Part shown: positions 1-8,475 of the stretch, in pieces
Layout: each line of letters begins with the position of its first letter
How positions within the stretch are numbered: position 1 is the stretch's first letter
From: an uncultured Eubacteriales bacterium
GTDB lineage: Bacteria; Bacillota; Clostridia; Peptostreptococcales; Anaerovoracaceae
Direction of reading: 5' to 3'
Assembly (NCBI GenBank): GCA_902778585.1
Contig: CACYYD010000005.1
Span: forward strand, 19,590-83,589
DNA: 64,000 nucleotides
Program-made: the position numbers and the translations under genes
The notes under the pieces: generated by a model
Told to the model about the DNA's origin: nothing
Database searches by the model: none
The model's input: the letters and a program-made list of their open reading frames with translations, nothing else

Positions 1-632
1 TAGAGCTGCTGGCTGACGGCGGATATCAGTGGGTAGTGCTCACCAGCCCGAGCGGCGTAAGAGTCTTTATGGACGAACTCATGAAAACTTCCGATTTAAG
101 AGCTCTTGCGGGCAGCAGGATAGCTGCTCTCGGAAAGGGCACTGAGGCCGAACTCGCAAAGCGCGGCATACACGCCGACATGCTGCCTACGATGTATGAC
201 GGCAGGACTCTCGGAGCAGAGCTCGCGAAACTCCTTGTGCCGGGCGACCGTGTGCTGATACCGAGGGCGGCCATCGGCAACAAGGCACTCAACAGGGAAC
301 TGTCGAAGGTGAACGATGTGATCATCGACGATATCCCGACATATGACACGGTATGCCGGGGACCGTCGTGGTTCAATGCCGAAAAGGAAGTCTGCGAAGA
401 TGATACCTTCGCGATGTTCACAAGCGCTTCCGGCGTAAGAGGCTTCGCTGATGCATATCCTGATCTGGACTTTTCAAAGGTGAAGGCGGTCTGCATCGGC
501 AACATGACTGCTGCAGAAGCGGAGAAGCGCGGAATGAAGGTCTGGATCTCAGAAGAAGCTACACTGGCTGCTCTGGCAGACAGACTGAAACAGGCAGCGG
601 ATGAGCTCGGCCTGACAGGCATAAATAAGTAA
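1..632 (+). CDS. hemD: Uroporphyrinogen-III synthase, C-terminal part (5' end outside window)
   Basis: The reading frame is open from base 3 to the TAA at 630-632 and shows no start inside the window, so about 209 C-terminal residues are present. HemD closes and inverts ring D of hydroxymethylbilane to give uroporphyrinogen III, the branch point to siroheme, cobalamin and heme. The early segment WVVLTSPSGVRVF and the later FAMFTSASGVRGFAD are the paired 'TSPNGV / TSASGV' strands typical of the two HemD lobes; VCIGNMTAAEAEKRG near the end is the usual C-terminal signature. In many Clostridia hemD is fused behind a uroporphyrinogen-III C-methyltransferase; whether that holds here lies outside the window. 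It is followed at once by cobI, which supports a cobalamin/siroheme role. Confidence 0.9.
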   Translation, partial: ELLADGGYQWVVLTSPSGVRVFMDELMKTSDLRALAGSRIAALGKGTEAELAKRGIHADMLPTMYDGRTLGAELAKLLVPGDRVLIPRAAIGNKALNRELSKVNDVIIDDIPTYDTVCRGPSWFNAEKEVCEDDTFAMFTSASGVRGFADAYPDLDFSKVKAVCIGNMTAAEAEKRGMKVWISEEATLAALADRLKQAADELGLTGINK

Positions 633-666
633 AAAGCACAGACAAGTGAGAATCGGAGATAAATCG

Positions 667-1383
667 ATGGAAGAGAAAAGACAAAAGGGGATAGCGTACG
701 GCGTAGGAGTGGGCCCTGGAGACCCTGAATACATGACGCTCAAGGCATGCAGGCTGATACGCGAAAACGATGTCATGGCAGTGCCGGGCAAGGTGCCGCA
801 GGATGCCGTCGCGTACAAGATAGCTGTTCAGGCTGTTCCGGAACTTGCTGAAAAAGAGCTTGTGGCTATCGACATGCCGATGGTGAAAGACGGAGAACTC
901 ATAAGGAAGAGCCACGCAGAAGCTGCAAAGCTTATAGAAAGCTACCTTGATGAGGGAAAGAACGTGGTCTATCTGACTCTCGGTGATTCCACCATCTATT
1001 GTACCTTCAGCTACATACAGCATATACTTGAGGCGGACGGATACGATGTTGAGCTGGTGAGCGGCATCCCTTCGTTCTGCGCCGCGGCCGCAAGGCTCGG
1101 AGTATCACTCACGGAGTGGAAGGAATCGCTCCATGTGATGCCGGCTCTTCACAACACGCATGATGGCGCACTGGAATGGCCGGGCAACTACGTTCTTATG
1201 AAGTCAGCCAGCAAGATGCCTGAGGTAAAGAAGATGCTTGCCTCATCGGGCTATGAAGTCATGGCTGCCGAGAACTGCAGCATGGAGACCGAGAAACTTT
1301 ACAGATCGGTCGAAGAGATACCTGATGATGCGGGTTACTTCACCCTCATAATCGCAAAGGACAAAAAGGAAGACAACAGATAG
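667..1383 (+). CDS. cobI: Precorrin-2 / cobalt-precorrin-2 C20-methyltransferase
   Basis: A 238-residue SAM-dependent tetrapyrrole methylase that adds the C20 methyl group in cobalamin ring synthesis (CobI in the aerobic, CbiL in the anaerobic pathway; the anaerobic form is expected here). The N-terminus has the family motif GVGVGPGDPEYMTLKA, followed by TLGDSTIYCTFSY and VSGIPSFCAAAARL, the SAM-binding loops of the CbiL/CobI fold. I chose ATG 667 rather than the upstream GTG 646 because CGGAG at 654-658 sits 8 bases before 667, and the family motif begins about 12 residues later. The stop at 1383 directly abuts the ATG of the ABC ATPase gene, so the two are probably co-translated. hemD is immediately upstream. 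Confidence 0.92.
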   Translation: MEEKRQKGIAYGVGVGPGDPEYMTLKACRLIRENDVMAVPGKVPQDAVAYKIAVQAVPELAEKELVAIDMPMVKDGELIRKSHAEAAKLIESYLDEGKNVVYLTLGDSTIYCTFSYIQHILEADGYDVELVSGIPSFCAAAARLGVSLTEWKESLHVMPALHNTHDGALEWPGNYVLMKSASKMPEVKKMLASSGYEVMAAENCSMETEKLYRSVEEIPDDAGYFTLIIAKDKKEDNR

Positions 1384-2220
1384 ATGATAGAACTGCGGGG
1401 ACTGACAAAGAGATTCGGATCATTCACAGCTGTCGACGGACTCTCCTTCGAAATAAAAACGGGAGAGTTCTTTGGCTTGCTCGGACCTAACGGTGCCGGC
1501 AAGACCACAACGATCAGCATGCTGTCGACCGTGCTTCTTCCGAGTTCGGGCGAGATATTCATTGACGGTACAAAGCTCACGAGGGCAGCCTCCGAACAGA
1601 AGCGCAAGCTCGCCGTTATAACACAGGAATACTCCATGCGTCAGGACATGACGATGGACGAGGTCATGGAATATCAGGGTCGGCTGTATTACATGCCGCG
1701 TAAAAAAATAAAGGAGCGCTCGGACGAGCTCCTGGAGTTTGCCGGGCTTCAGGACTATCACAGGCGGACTGTGAGGCATCTTTCGGGCGGCATGAAGCGC
1801 AAGCTCATGATCTGCCGCGCGCTGCTGATCGAGCCTGAGATACTCCTCCTCGATGAGCCGACCGCAGGCATGGATGCTCTGTCGCGCCGCCAGATGTGGA
1901 ATCTTCTGAAGCAGGTCAACGACAGGGACATGATGATACTTCTGACCACCCACTACATAGAAGAGGCGGAGGCCCTTTGCGACAGGGTGGCGATGATAAA
2001 CCGCGGAAAGCTTCAGAAGCTGGACGCACCGAAGGCTCTCATAAAAGAGCTCGGAGAGTTCACCGTCGATGAGACAGGAGAGACCGATCTGAAGAGCGCT
2101 CACTTTGCAAGCAGAGAGGATGCGATACGCTACCTCGAGGGCACGGCAGAAGGATCGGTACTAAGACAGACGACACTTGAAGACGTATTTATAGATGTAG
2201 CAGGGCGCAAACTTCAGTAA
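1384..2220 (+). CDS. ABC-2 type exporter, ATP-binding subunit
   Basis: A 278-residue ATPase of the DrrA/CcmA type that would drive the permease encoded just downstream. Walker A is GPNGAGKTT (about residues 33-41), the signature is HLSGGMKRKLMICRAL, and Walker B with D-loop is EILLLDEPTAGMDALSR; the switch histidine is in LLTTHYIEEAE. A C-terminal tail of about 60 residues follows the catalytic core, as usual in exporters of this group, and contains TTLEDVFIDVAGR, the common closing motif. The ATG begins on the base after the cobI stop. Substrate is not evident from sequence; location among tetrapyrrole genes suggests export of a tetrapyrrole or a metal, but that is inference only. Confidence 0.88.
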   Translation: MIELRGLTKRFGSFTAVDGLSFEIKTGEFFGLLGPNGAGKTTTISMLSTVLLPSSGEIFIDGTKLTRAASEQKRKLAVITQEYSMRQDMTMDEVMEYQGRLYYMPRKKIKERSDELLEFAGLQDYHRRTVRHLSGGMKRKLMICRALLIEPEILLLDEPTAGMDALSRRQMWNLLKQVNDRDMMILLTTHYIEEAEALCDRVAMINRGKLQKLDAPKALIKELGEFTVDETGETDLKSAHFASREDAIRYLEGTAEGSVLRQTTLEDVFIDVAGRKLQ

Positions 2221-2240
2221 GCGCTTCGCGATCAAAGGAC

Positions 2241-2972
2241 ATGGGCATACTGACAGTACTCTGGGAAAAATGGGTCGAATTCAGACGTGACTTCTATAAG
2301 ATCACCGTTGCGGCGATGATCTCTCCTTTGATGTACCTGATAATCTTCGGACTCGGCATCAGAGTCACCTCGCACGGCCAGCCATACATACAGTTCCTGG
2401 TGCCGGGCCTTGTCGCCATGTGCACCATGACGGGAAGCTTCAGCGCCATCGCTCAGAACATGAGCGTGCAGAGGCTGTATGAGAAGGCACTCGACCAGGT
2501 AATGGTCTCGCCTACGCCTCTCTGGCAGTTCATACTCGGGCAGGTCATAGGCGGGAGCCTGAGGGGGCTTTACGCAGCGTGCGTTATTCTGGTCCTGACA
2601 ATACCCGTAAGGCGCGGGCTGGTCTTCAACGGACTGTCATTTCTTATAATGCTGCTGAACGGCATGGTCTTTGCGACCCTTGCGCTCGTTCTGTCATTCC
2701 TCGCGAAGACATACTCGGACGCGCCGAGATTCAACACATACATAATCATGCCGATGAGCTTTCTGTGCAACACCTTCTTCTCTACCGAGGAGATGCCGGA
2801 CGGCTTCAGGCAGGTCATAGAACTTATACCGCTCTCGCAGGCGAGCGGCATGATACGAAGCATAGCGAACGGAGAGGCACCGGGGTACATAGGCTTTGCA
2901 GTGCTCGCTGCATGGCTGGCAGTGCTCGGCACCATATCCGTTATATTCATTTACCGCAAAAAGAATCTGTAG
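2241..2972 (+). CDS. ABC-2 type exporter, permease subunit
   Basis: A 243-residue integral membrane protein with about six hydrophobic segments, matching the ABC-2/DrrB/NodJ permease layout. Diagnostic features are the early VAAMISPLMYLIIFGLGI, the QFLVPGLVAMCTM segment and the conserved MSFLCNTFFSTEEMPDGFRQVIELIPLSQASG region before the last helix. AAAGGA precedes the ATG at about the right distance. It sits 20 bases behind its ATPase and so forms a two-gene exporter. Cargo unknown. The ATPase and permease together interrupt a set of tetrapyrrole genes, which is the only clue to their job. Confidence 0.88.
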   Translation: MGILTVLWEKWVEFRRDFYKITVAAMISPLMYLIIFGLGIRVTSHGQPYIQFLVPGLVAMCTMTGSFSAIAQNMSVQRLYEKALDQVMVSPTPLWQFILGQVIGGSLRGLYAACVILVLTIPVRRGLVFNGLSFLIMLLNGMVFATLALVLSFLAKTYSDAPRFNTYIIMPMSFLCNTFFSTEEMPDGFRQVIELIPLSQASGMIRSIANGEAPGYIGFAVLAAWLAVLGTISVIFIYRKKNL

Positions 2973-2979
2973 TTTGGAA

Positions 2980-3663
2980 ATGAGAAGAGCAGCAACTGTC
3001 ATATCTTTAATAATCGCTGCATTCATCGTCTTTGCCGCACCGGCGGAGACGGTTTTTGCCGGACCTTTGGTCATCAAGGATGAGAGCAGGGGAATAGGAG
3101 TCGAAGACAGCACCGCGCCTGAGCGCGACAGGAGCCTCCAGGACGGGACTCTGGTCTACAGCATGACTCCGGTGTATCCTGAGGATGCCGAAGAGGGAGA
3201 GTACGAGCCTGAAGTTATATCTGACTCGCGCTTCTTCAAGATCGTTCACTCGGACCTGACAAACAGGGACGGAAGGATGGAGGCAGTCATCACTATATCC
3301 AGCACCAGCTATGCCTATGTGTTCCAGGGCACAGCAGAACAGGCAGCCGCGGCGGATAAAAGTGAATGGATAGCGGCGGATGAAAAGGACGGATACGGAA
3401 GCTTCACTGTGTCGGTCGAGGCGCTCAACAAGGAGATCCCATGCGCGGCATACAGCAAAAAGAAGCAGAAGTGGTATGACAGAAACATAGTCTTTCTGGC
3501 AGACAGCCTGCCGGAGGGCAGTGTAAAAATAGAAATGAACGCTGAGGGCGGCACCATTGTCGATACGCAGGACGCCGCGCTTCAGGTTATATATATAGCC
3601 CTTGCCATTATTGTCCTGGGCGGCATACTCAACCATTTTGTAAAAAGGAGATTCTACGAATGA
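2980..3663 (+). CDS. Secreted, C-terminally membrane-anchored protein of unknown function
   Basis: A 227-residue protein starting at ATG 2980. A longer frame opens at 2896, but its first 28 codons overlap the permease gene and lack signal-peptide character, whereas MRRAATVISLIIAAFIVFAAP is a clear export signal ending near residue 30. The mature part contains a compact domain with SYAYVFQGTAEQAAAADKSEW, a WY-D pair (KKQKWYDRNIVF) and AAYSKKKQ. I have seen this arrangement in clostridial surface proteins; it vaguely recalls NEAT-like heme-binding modules but lacks a clear YxxxY signature. One transmembrane helix (IYIALAIIVLGGILNHF) and a basic KRRFYE tail end the protein. The stop overlaps the next start (ATGA). 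Position among tetrapyrrole genes makes metal or tetrapyrrole binding worth testing. Confidence 0.7.
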   Translation: MRRAATVISLIIAAFIVFAAPAETVFAGPLVIKDESRGIGVEDSTAPERDRSLQDGTLVYSMTPVYPEDAEEGEYEPEVISDSRFFKIVHSDLTNRDGRMEAVITISSTSYAYVFQGTAEQAAAADKSEWIAADEKDGYGSFTVSVEALNKEIPCAAYSKKKQKWYDRNIVFLADSLPEGSVKIEMNAEGGTIVDTQDAALQVIYIALAIIVLGGILNHFVKRRFYE

Positions 3664-4118
3664 GTCTGTATTTCCCGATGTTTGTAGACCTGTCGGAAAG
3701 GACGGTCCTGTTTATTGGTGCCGGCAGAGTAAACGCAGGCAGGATCGCAGCCATGCTTGATTTTGCGGGGCACATCATGGTCGTTGCGCCTGAGGCAGAC
3801 GAGAGGGTGACCGCCATGAGCGAAGCGGGGCTTATCGACTTCCACCGCAGGAGGTTCGACGAGCAGGACCTCGAAGGCGCGGACATAGTGGTCATAGCAA
3901 CGGGACATGCCGGAACAGACGTAAGGATAGCCGGAATGTGCAGGCGCCGCGGGATCACTGTGAATGCAGCAAGCGATAAGTCGCTCTGTGATTTTTACTT
4001 CCCGGGCATAGCCAGGAAAGATCCGCTTGTTGTGGGCGTGACGGCATCCGGTGAAGATCATAAGATGGCAGCAGAGGCTACGGCTTACTTCAAAAAAATT
4101 CTCAAGGACAACAGATGA
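3660..4118 (+). CDS. Precorrin-2 dehydrogenase / sirohydrochlorin ferrochelatase-like protein (CysG N-terminal/Met8 family)
   Basis: A 152-residue protein covering mainly the NAD-binding half of the CysG-N/SirC family, which oxidises precorrin-2 to sirohydrochlorin. It opens with YFPMFVDLSERTVLFIGAGRVNAGRIAAML, the family's leading strand plus Rossmann loop, then VVAPEADERV, DIVVIATG and INAASDKSLCDFYFPGIARKDPLVVGVTASGEDHKMA-like elements (here VNAASDK...). It is shorter than SirC (about 200 residues) because the C-terminal helical dimerisation part is reduced. Starts with an ATGA overlap on the preceding gene and ends with an ATGA overlap on the next, so translation is probably coupled through three genes. 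Context with hemD and cobI supports a siroheme/cobalamin role. Confidence 0.88.
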   Translation: MSLYFPMFVDLSERTVLFIGAGRVNAGRIAAMLDFAGHIMVVAPEADERVTAMSEAGLIDFHRRRFDEQDLEGADIVVIATGHAGTDVRIAGMCRRRGITVNAASDKSLCDFYFPGIARKDPLVVGVTASGEDHKMAAEATAYFKKILKDNR

Positions 4119-5464
4119 CGGATAACTCGCAGACGGGCAACAGAATAGAGGCTCTTTCCGAAGAAGTTCTGGAGATGGTCAGGGCCAGACTGCTGGTGAA
4201 CCTCAGGTACATGGATACGGCGCTGACCTTCCATGACAGAAAGACTTACCGCGGAAGCCTTACAACAGACGGAAGGACGCTTTATTGCGACCCGGAGTTT
4301 GTCCTGAGGTCGTACCGCGAATCGAAGGAGAAACTCACAAGGACCTATCTTCATCTGGTGCTTCACTCGGTGTTCTGCCATCCGTTTGTGGGACAGGATA
4401 CTGACAGGCAGTTCTGGGATCTTGCCTGCGATATCGCGGCGGAGTCTGTCATATGTGAACTGGATCTTCCTTGTGCAAGGTCTGATGAAGATGGTCACAT
4501 GCGCGACAGACTCAGAAAGATCCGCCGGGTGACCGGTTTTCTCACAGCAGAGAAGATATACAGCGCTCTCAGAAAGGGCGAGATAGGGACCACGGATACA
4601 GGCGGAAGCATCAGCGAACTTGAGAATCTGTTCAAAGCGGACGAGCATTCCGCGTGGTATTCGCAGGATGCGCAGCCTCCGGCAGTGCAGACGGTGCTTT
4701 CGGGCGAACCGCAGACAGGTATGGACGCAGCTGAAGCCGAAAGCGAGTGGCGCGACATCGCGAGGCAGATGGAGATGGAGATAGAGGCCTTTGCAAAGGT
4801 CCGCGGAAAGATAGCATCTTCACTTGTACAGAATCTCCGCGCCGTCAACCGCGAAAGATATGACTACTCGGAATTCCTGAGAAAGTTCTCGGCGGTCAAC
4901 GAGACGGTGAGGGTCTCGGACGACGAGTTCGACTATATTTATTACAATTACGGGCTGCAGCATTATCACAGGATGCCGCTGATCGAACCGCTTGAATACA
5001 GGGAAGACAGCAGGATAAGGGACTTTGTCATAGCGATAGACACATCGGGCTCAGTCGCCGGCGAAGAAGTGCAGTCTTTCCTGCAGAAGACATACAATAT
5101 CCTTAAAAGCCGTGAGTCCTTCCACAGCAAGGTAAATGTGCATATTATCCAGTGCGACGCGCAGATACAGTCGGATGAAGTGATCACATCTACTGAGGAC
5201 TTCGACAGATATCTGGAGACCATGGAGATAAGAGGGCTCGGCGGCACGGACTTCAGACCGGTATTCGACTATGTCGACAGGCTCCTGAAAGAAGGGGAGT
5301 TCAGCGACCTCAAGGGCCTTATATACTTTACCGACGGACTCGGGACATACCCGACATCTAAGCCGGCCTACAGGACCGCCTTCGTATTTGTTGAAAGCGG
5401 CTACAATATACCTGACGTTCCCGTCTGGGCGATGAAGCTGGTGCTGCGTCCGGAGGAATTGTAG
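4115..5464 (+). CDS. VWA-like metallopeptidase-domain protein (COG3864/DUF2201 type)
   Basis: A 449-residue protein with two parts. The N-terminal part (about residues 1-150) resembles the DUF2201 putative metallopeptidase domain; where an HExxH helix would lie it has HLVLHSVFCHPF, so both histidines are present but the catalytic glutamate is not, followed by QFWDLACDIAAE. The C-terminal part (from about residue 300) is a von Willebrand A-like fold with the MIDAS motif DTSGS, a later GGTDFRP threonine and YFTDGLG. Proteins of this type are encoded beside MoxR-type AAA+ ATPases, as here (next gene), and the pair is thought to act like other MoxR-VWA chaperone/metal-insertion systems; AAA+ plus VWA is also the architecture of the Mg and Co chelatases. 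Specific client unknown. ATGA overlap with the preceding gene. Confidence 0.8.
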   Translation: MTDNSQTGNRIEALSEEVLEMVRARLLVNLRYMDTALTFHDRKTYRGSLTTDGRTLYCDPEFVLRSYRESKEKLTRTYLHLVLHSVFCHPFVGQDTDRQFWDLACDIAAESVICELDLPCARSDEDGHMRDRLRKIRRVTGFLTAEKIYSALRKGEIGTTDTGGSISELENLFKADEHSAWYSQDAQPPAVQTVLSGEPQTGMDAAEAESEWRDIARQMEMEIEAFAKVRGKIASSLVQNLRAVNRERYDYSEFLRKFSAVNETVRVSDDEFDYIYYNYGLQHYHRMPLIEPLEYREDSRIRDFVIAIDTSGSVAGEEVQSFLQKTYNILKSRESFHSKVNVHIIQCDAQIQSDEVITSTEDFDRYLETMEIRGLGGTDFRPVFDYVDRLLKEGEFSDLKGLIYFTDGLGTYPTSKPAYRTAFVFVESGYNIPDVPVWAMKLVLRPEEL

Positions 5465-5547
5465 TATTATTTCACTATAAAACAGAGCCTCCGGTTCAGG
5501 CATTTTTAAGCCTCTTTTATGAGTCAAACAAAATAAGGGTAAAAGTC

Positions 5548-7050
5548 ATGAATATTTCGAAAGCGAAAGAGCAAATACGCAATGCCGTCCGCGCATACCT
5601 CACTAAGGATGAGTTCGGCAACTACGTCATACCTGTCGAGAAGCAGAGACCTGTGCTCCTCATTGGCCCGCCGGGAATAGGCAAGACGGCCATAATGGAG
5701 CAGCTGGCTTCCGAGCTCGGCATAGGCCTCATCTCGTATTCCATGACGCATCATACGCGCCAGAGCGCGATCGGTCTTCCTTTCATCAGCCGCAAAAGCT
5801 ACGGCGGTGTGGAGTGTGACGTGACCGAGTACACGATGAGCGAGATCATCGCTTCGGTATACGACCTGATGGAGCAGACCGGCGTAAAGCAGGGCCTCCT
5901 CTTCCTTGACGAGATCAACTGCGTGTCCGAGACACTGTCGCCTCTGATGATGCAGTTCCTGCAGTACAAGGTCTTCGGTGGACATAAGCTGCCTGAGGGA
6001 TGGGTCGTTGTGACTGCGGGCAACCCGTCCGAATACAACGATTCCGCGAGGGAGTTCGACATCGTAACTCTCGACCGTGTAAAGAAGATCGACGTGTCGC
6101 CTGACTTCGAGACATGGAAGGAATACGCGACTGCTGCACATGTTCATCCGGCGGTCCTCTCTTTCCTGCAGAACAGAAGGGACTGCTTCTACCAGGTGGA
6201 GACCACTGTGAGCGGCAAATCCATCGTTACGCCGAGAGGCTGGGAAGACCTCAGCAAGATGCTCCAGCTTTATGAGCAGAACGGCATATCTGCAGACGAG
6301 GATCTCATGATCCAGTACCTGCAGAACGGCAGGACGGCCAAGGAATTCATGGTCTATTACGATCTGTACAACAAGTACAGGGAAGAGTATCCGGTCGATG
6401 CCATACTTGACGGAGAGATCGCGGAGGATATAAAGGACCGCGTATCGGAGGCGGGCTTCGACGAGGTCTACACACTCATCGGCCTGCTGCTGTCGGCGCT
6501 TAAAGAGGACGTCCGCGAATGCATCGAAGAACACCGCGTGCTCGAGTCGGTAAAGCTCTGCGTGAATGAGTTCAAAACCGCTTCGGAGGAGGGTATAAGC
6601 CCGTCGGCCAATATGGCGAGGCTCACTGAGCGTATAAGCAGGGGCCGCGAGTCGGGTCTTAAGGCACGCTCTCTTACCCGCGAGGAATCCGACCGCATGC
6701 TGAGGACGCTTTCATGCCTTTATGACTTGTCTGAAAAGATCGCGGGAACGGATGACTATGAATCCGCACTCGGCATCATCAGGGAAGAGTACGGAAAGCT
6801 TGTCAGAGCGCATAATGAGAAGGCTGAAGCCGTACGCGGAAGAATGGACAATCTCTTCGCTTTCGCAGACGCATGCTGGGGAGATGACAAGGAGATGCTG
6901 ATGATCGTGACTGAGGTCACGGCAGATCCGGAGTGCGTGTCGTTCATAAGCATGTACGGCTGCGACGGATATTATCAGCACAACAAGAGTCTGCTCTTTG
7001 ATGAAAGATCGGTCGAGATCGAAAGGCAGATAGCTCAGCTCGATCTGTAA
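5548..7050 (+). CDS. MoxR-type AAA+ ATPase, partner of the VWA protein
   Basis: A 500-residue ATPase. Walker A GPPGIGKTA lies at about residues 40-48, Walker B LLFLDEIN at about 117-124, and a sensor-1 segment VVVTAGNPSEYN at about 152. The C-terminal 250 residues are helical and charged, longer than the minimal MoxR core. The gap of 83 bases after the VWA gene contains short inverted repeats (GCCT 5487-5490 with AGGC 5498-5501, followed by T5) that could be a weak terminator or attenuator, the only break in this otherwise tightly packed operon. A strong terminator follows at 7064-7087. AAA+/VWA pairs remodel protein complexes or assist metal insertion; in a tetrapyrrole operon a chelatase-like job is conceivable but not shown by sequence. 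Confidence 0.82.
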   Translation: MNISKAKEQIRNAVRAYLTKDEFGNYVIPVEKQRPVLLIGPPGIGKTAIMEQLASELGIGLISYSMTHHTRQSAIGLPFISRKSYGGVECDVTEYTMSEIIASVYDLMEQTGVKQGLLFLDEINCVSETLSPLMMQFLQYKVFGGHKLPEGWVVVTAGNPSEYNDSAREFDIVTLDRVKKIDVSPDFETWKEYATAAHVHPAVLSFLQNRRDCFYQVETTVSGKSIVTPRGWEDLSKMLQLYEQNGISADEDLMIQYLQNGRTAKEFMVYYDLYNKYREEYPVDAILDGEIAEDIKDRVSEAGFDEVYTLIGLLLSALKEDVRECIEEHRVLESVKLCVNEFKTASEEGISPSANMARLTERISRGRESGLKARSLTREESDRMLRTLSCLYDLSEKIAGTDDYESALGIIREEYGKLVRAHNEKAEAVRGRMDNLFAFADACWGDDKEMLMIVTEVTADPECVSFISMYGCDGYYQHNKSLLFDERSVEIERQIAQLDL

Positions 7051-7063
7051 ACATACATACTGG

Positions 7064-7087
7064 CCGGGGCAGATGCCCCGGTTTTTT
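7064..7087 (+). terminator. Rho-independent terminator after the AAA+ gene
   Basis: CCGGGGC (7064-7070), loop AGAT, GCCCCGG (7075-7081), then six T (7082-7087). A perfect 7-bp GC-rich stem with a T tract; ends the tetrapyrrole/AAA+ operon. Confidence 0.92.
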
Positions 7088-7172
7088 GTGCCGCCCATCA
7101 AGGAAAATGCAGCTGTCCGGCAGTAAGTATCATTAAATCTGATATGCTGATGCAGAGTCGATAGATTTAACT

Positions 7173-7178
7173 TATAAT
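7173..7178 (+). promoter_or_regulatory. Candidate -10 box for the methyltransferase operon
   Basis: TATAAT at 7173-7178, about 70 bases upstream of the first methyltransferase gene and downstream of the terminator. No good -35 sequence is visible 16-18 bases upstream, so an activator may be needed, or the site may be fortuitous. Confidence 0.4.
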
Positions 7179-7244
7179 AGAGCGGCGGCTTGTTGGTATA
7201 TTATTTCTGTGTATGTAATATCTGCTAAGAGCCGGGAGAGCATT

Positions 7245-8393
7245 ATGACTTACGAAGAACTTAAGAAAGAAATGGAAAAGTACCCCGAGACTATGTCTGC
7301 GGGTGAAAGAATGCAGAAGTATGCAGCCGGTGAAACGGTAGACCATATACCGTTTTCCATCCAGAGCAATGAAGAGGCCATGGCCAACATATTCGGCTAT
7401 ACTACTGCTCAGTGGAGAAATGACGTAAACGTACACATCGATGTCATAAAGAGAAGACTGGAAGAGTTCAACATCGGCGGACTCGCTGCGGGCCTCAGAC
7501 TGAGGACTATGGCGCAGGCTGTCGGCTCCGAGATCTACTTCCCTGAAGTCGGCATTGACCGCGTTATCAAGCCTGTGCTCACAGACTGGTCGATGCTCCC
7601 GGAACTCATGAAGGACGATCCTAAGAAGAACCCTGTGTTCCTTGCGGTCCTTCAGAGAGGAATCGATCTTAAGATGGCGTTCCCTGACATGGGCATCGCT
7701 ATGCCGGTAGCGGGACCTTTTACCAACGCGTCTCTTATCAGACCTGTAGAGATGATCCTCAGAGATACAGTCAGAAACCCTGAAAAGCTGAACGATCTTC
7801 TCAAGTGGACGGTAGACTATACAGTCGCATATGCTGAGATGTTCGCTGACGAGTTCGGCGGCGGCGGATGCACCATCTGCGATCCTATCAGCTGTGCCGA
7901 CATTCTCGGCAAGAGAAACTACAAAAAGTTCTCGCATCCTTGGCTTGAGTATCTGATCGAAGGTCTTACACAGACTCTCGGCAAAAAGCCTGGCATCCAC
8001 ATCTGCGGAAAGACTTCGCCGCTGTGGGATGACATGCTCAAACTCAAGGTGGCAAGCTTCAGCGTAGACAACATGGAGAATCTCGTCGATGCAAGAGACA
8101 AGATGGGCCCTGTATTCGGACTGGTCGGCAACGTAGCTCCTGTAGATGTTATGCTCAACGGCACTATCGATGACGTCATCGAGACATGCAAGCAGTGCAT
8201 CATCAACGGCTCCGAAGCTGAGAACGGATACACACTCGGCACGGGCTGCCAGGTACCTATCGGAACACCGAGAGAGAACTTTGATGCCTTCATCTACGCC
8301 GCACGCAAGTACGGCAGAGGAGCCCGCAAGGGTATGCTCCCTCTGGGCATCGTCGAAGAAGCGGCTCACGAAGTGATAATGAATAAAGAATGA
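7245..8393 (+). CDS. UroD/MtaA-family corrinoid methyltransferase, paralog 1
   Basis: A 382-residue TIM-barrel protein of the uroporphyrinogen decarboxylase superfamily, methylcobamide methyltransferase branch (MtaA, MtbA, CmuA and relatives). The zinc site typical of the methyltransferases, absent from true UroD, is intact: HIC in GIHICGKTSPLWDD and, about 80 residues later, the distal cysteine in GTGCQVPIGTP. ATG 7245 is preferred over the in-frame ATG at 7209 because GGGAG at 7234-7238 is 6 bases before it. The gene opens an operon with the only corrinoid protein and reactivator in the window, so it probably moves a methyl group to or from that corrinoid. Methyl donor is unknown. Confidence 0.88.
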   Translation: MTYEELKKEMEKYPETMSAGERMQKYAAGETVDHIPFSIQSNEEAMANIFGYTTAQWRNDVNVHIDVIKRRLEEFNIGGLAAGLRLRTMAQAVGSEIYFPEVGIDRVIKPVLTDWSMLPELMKDDPKKNPVFLAVLQRGIDLKMAFPDMGIAMPVAGPFTNASLIRPVEMILRDTVRNPEKLNDLLKWTVDYTVAYAEMFADEFGGGGCTICDPISCADILGKRNYKKFSHPWLEYLIEGLTQTLGKKPGIHICGKTSPLWDDMLKLKVASFSVDNMENLVDARDKMGPVFGLVGNVAPVDVMLNGTIDDVIETCKQCIINGSEAENGYTLGTGCQVPIGTPRENFDAFIYAARKYGRGARKGMLPLGIVEEAAHEVIMNKE

Positions 8394-8475
8394 TACCGGC
8401 GCGGGTCCTGAATAAATACAGGTCCGTTCGAAAGCGCTGCTTAAAAAGATGACAATTATAAAGGAGAATATATTG

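Noticed and set aside
7245..8393. Heme-pathway uroporphyrinogen decarboxylase (HemE)
   Set aside because: The zinc-binding HxC and distal cysteine, and the neighbouring corrinoid and RACE genes, mark the methyltransferase branch instead, despite the nearby tetrapyrrole operon.
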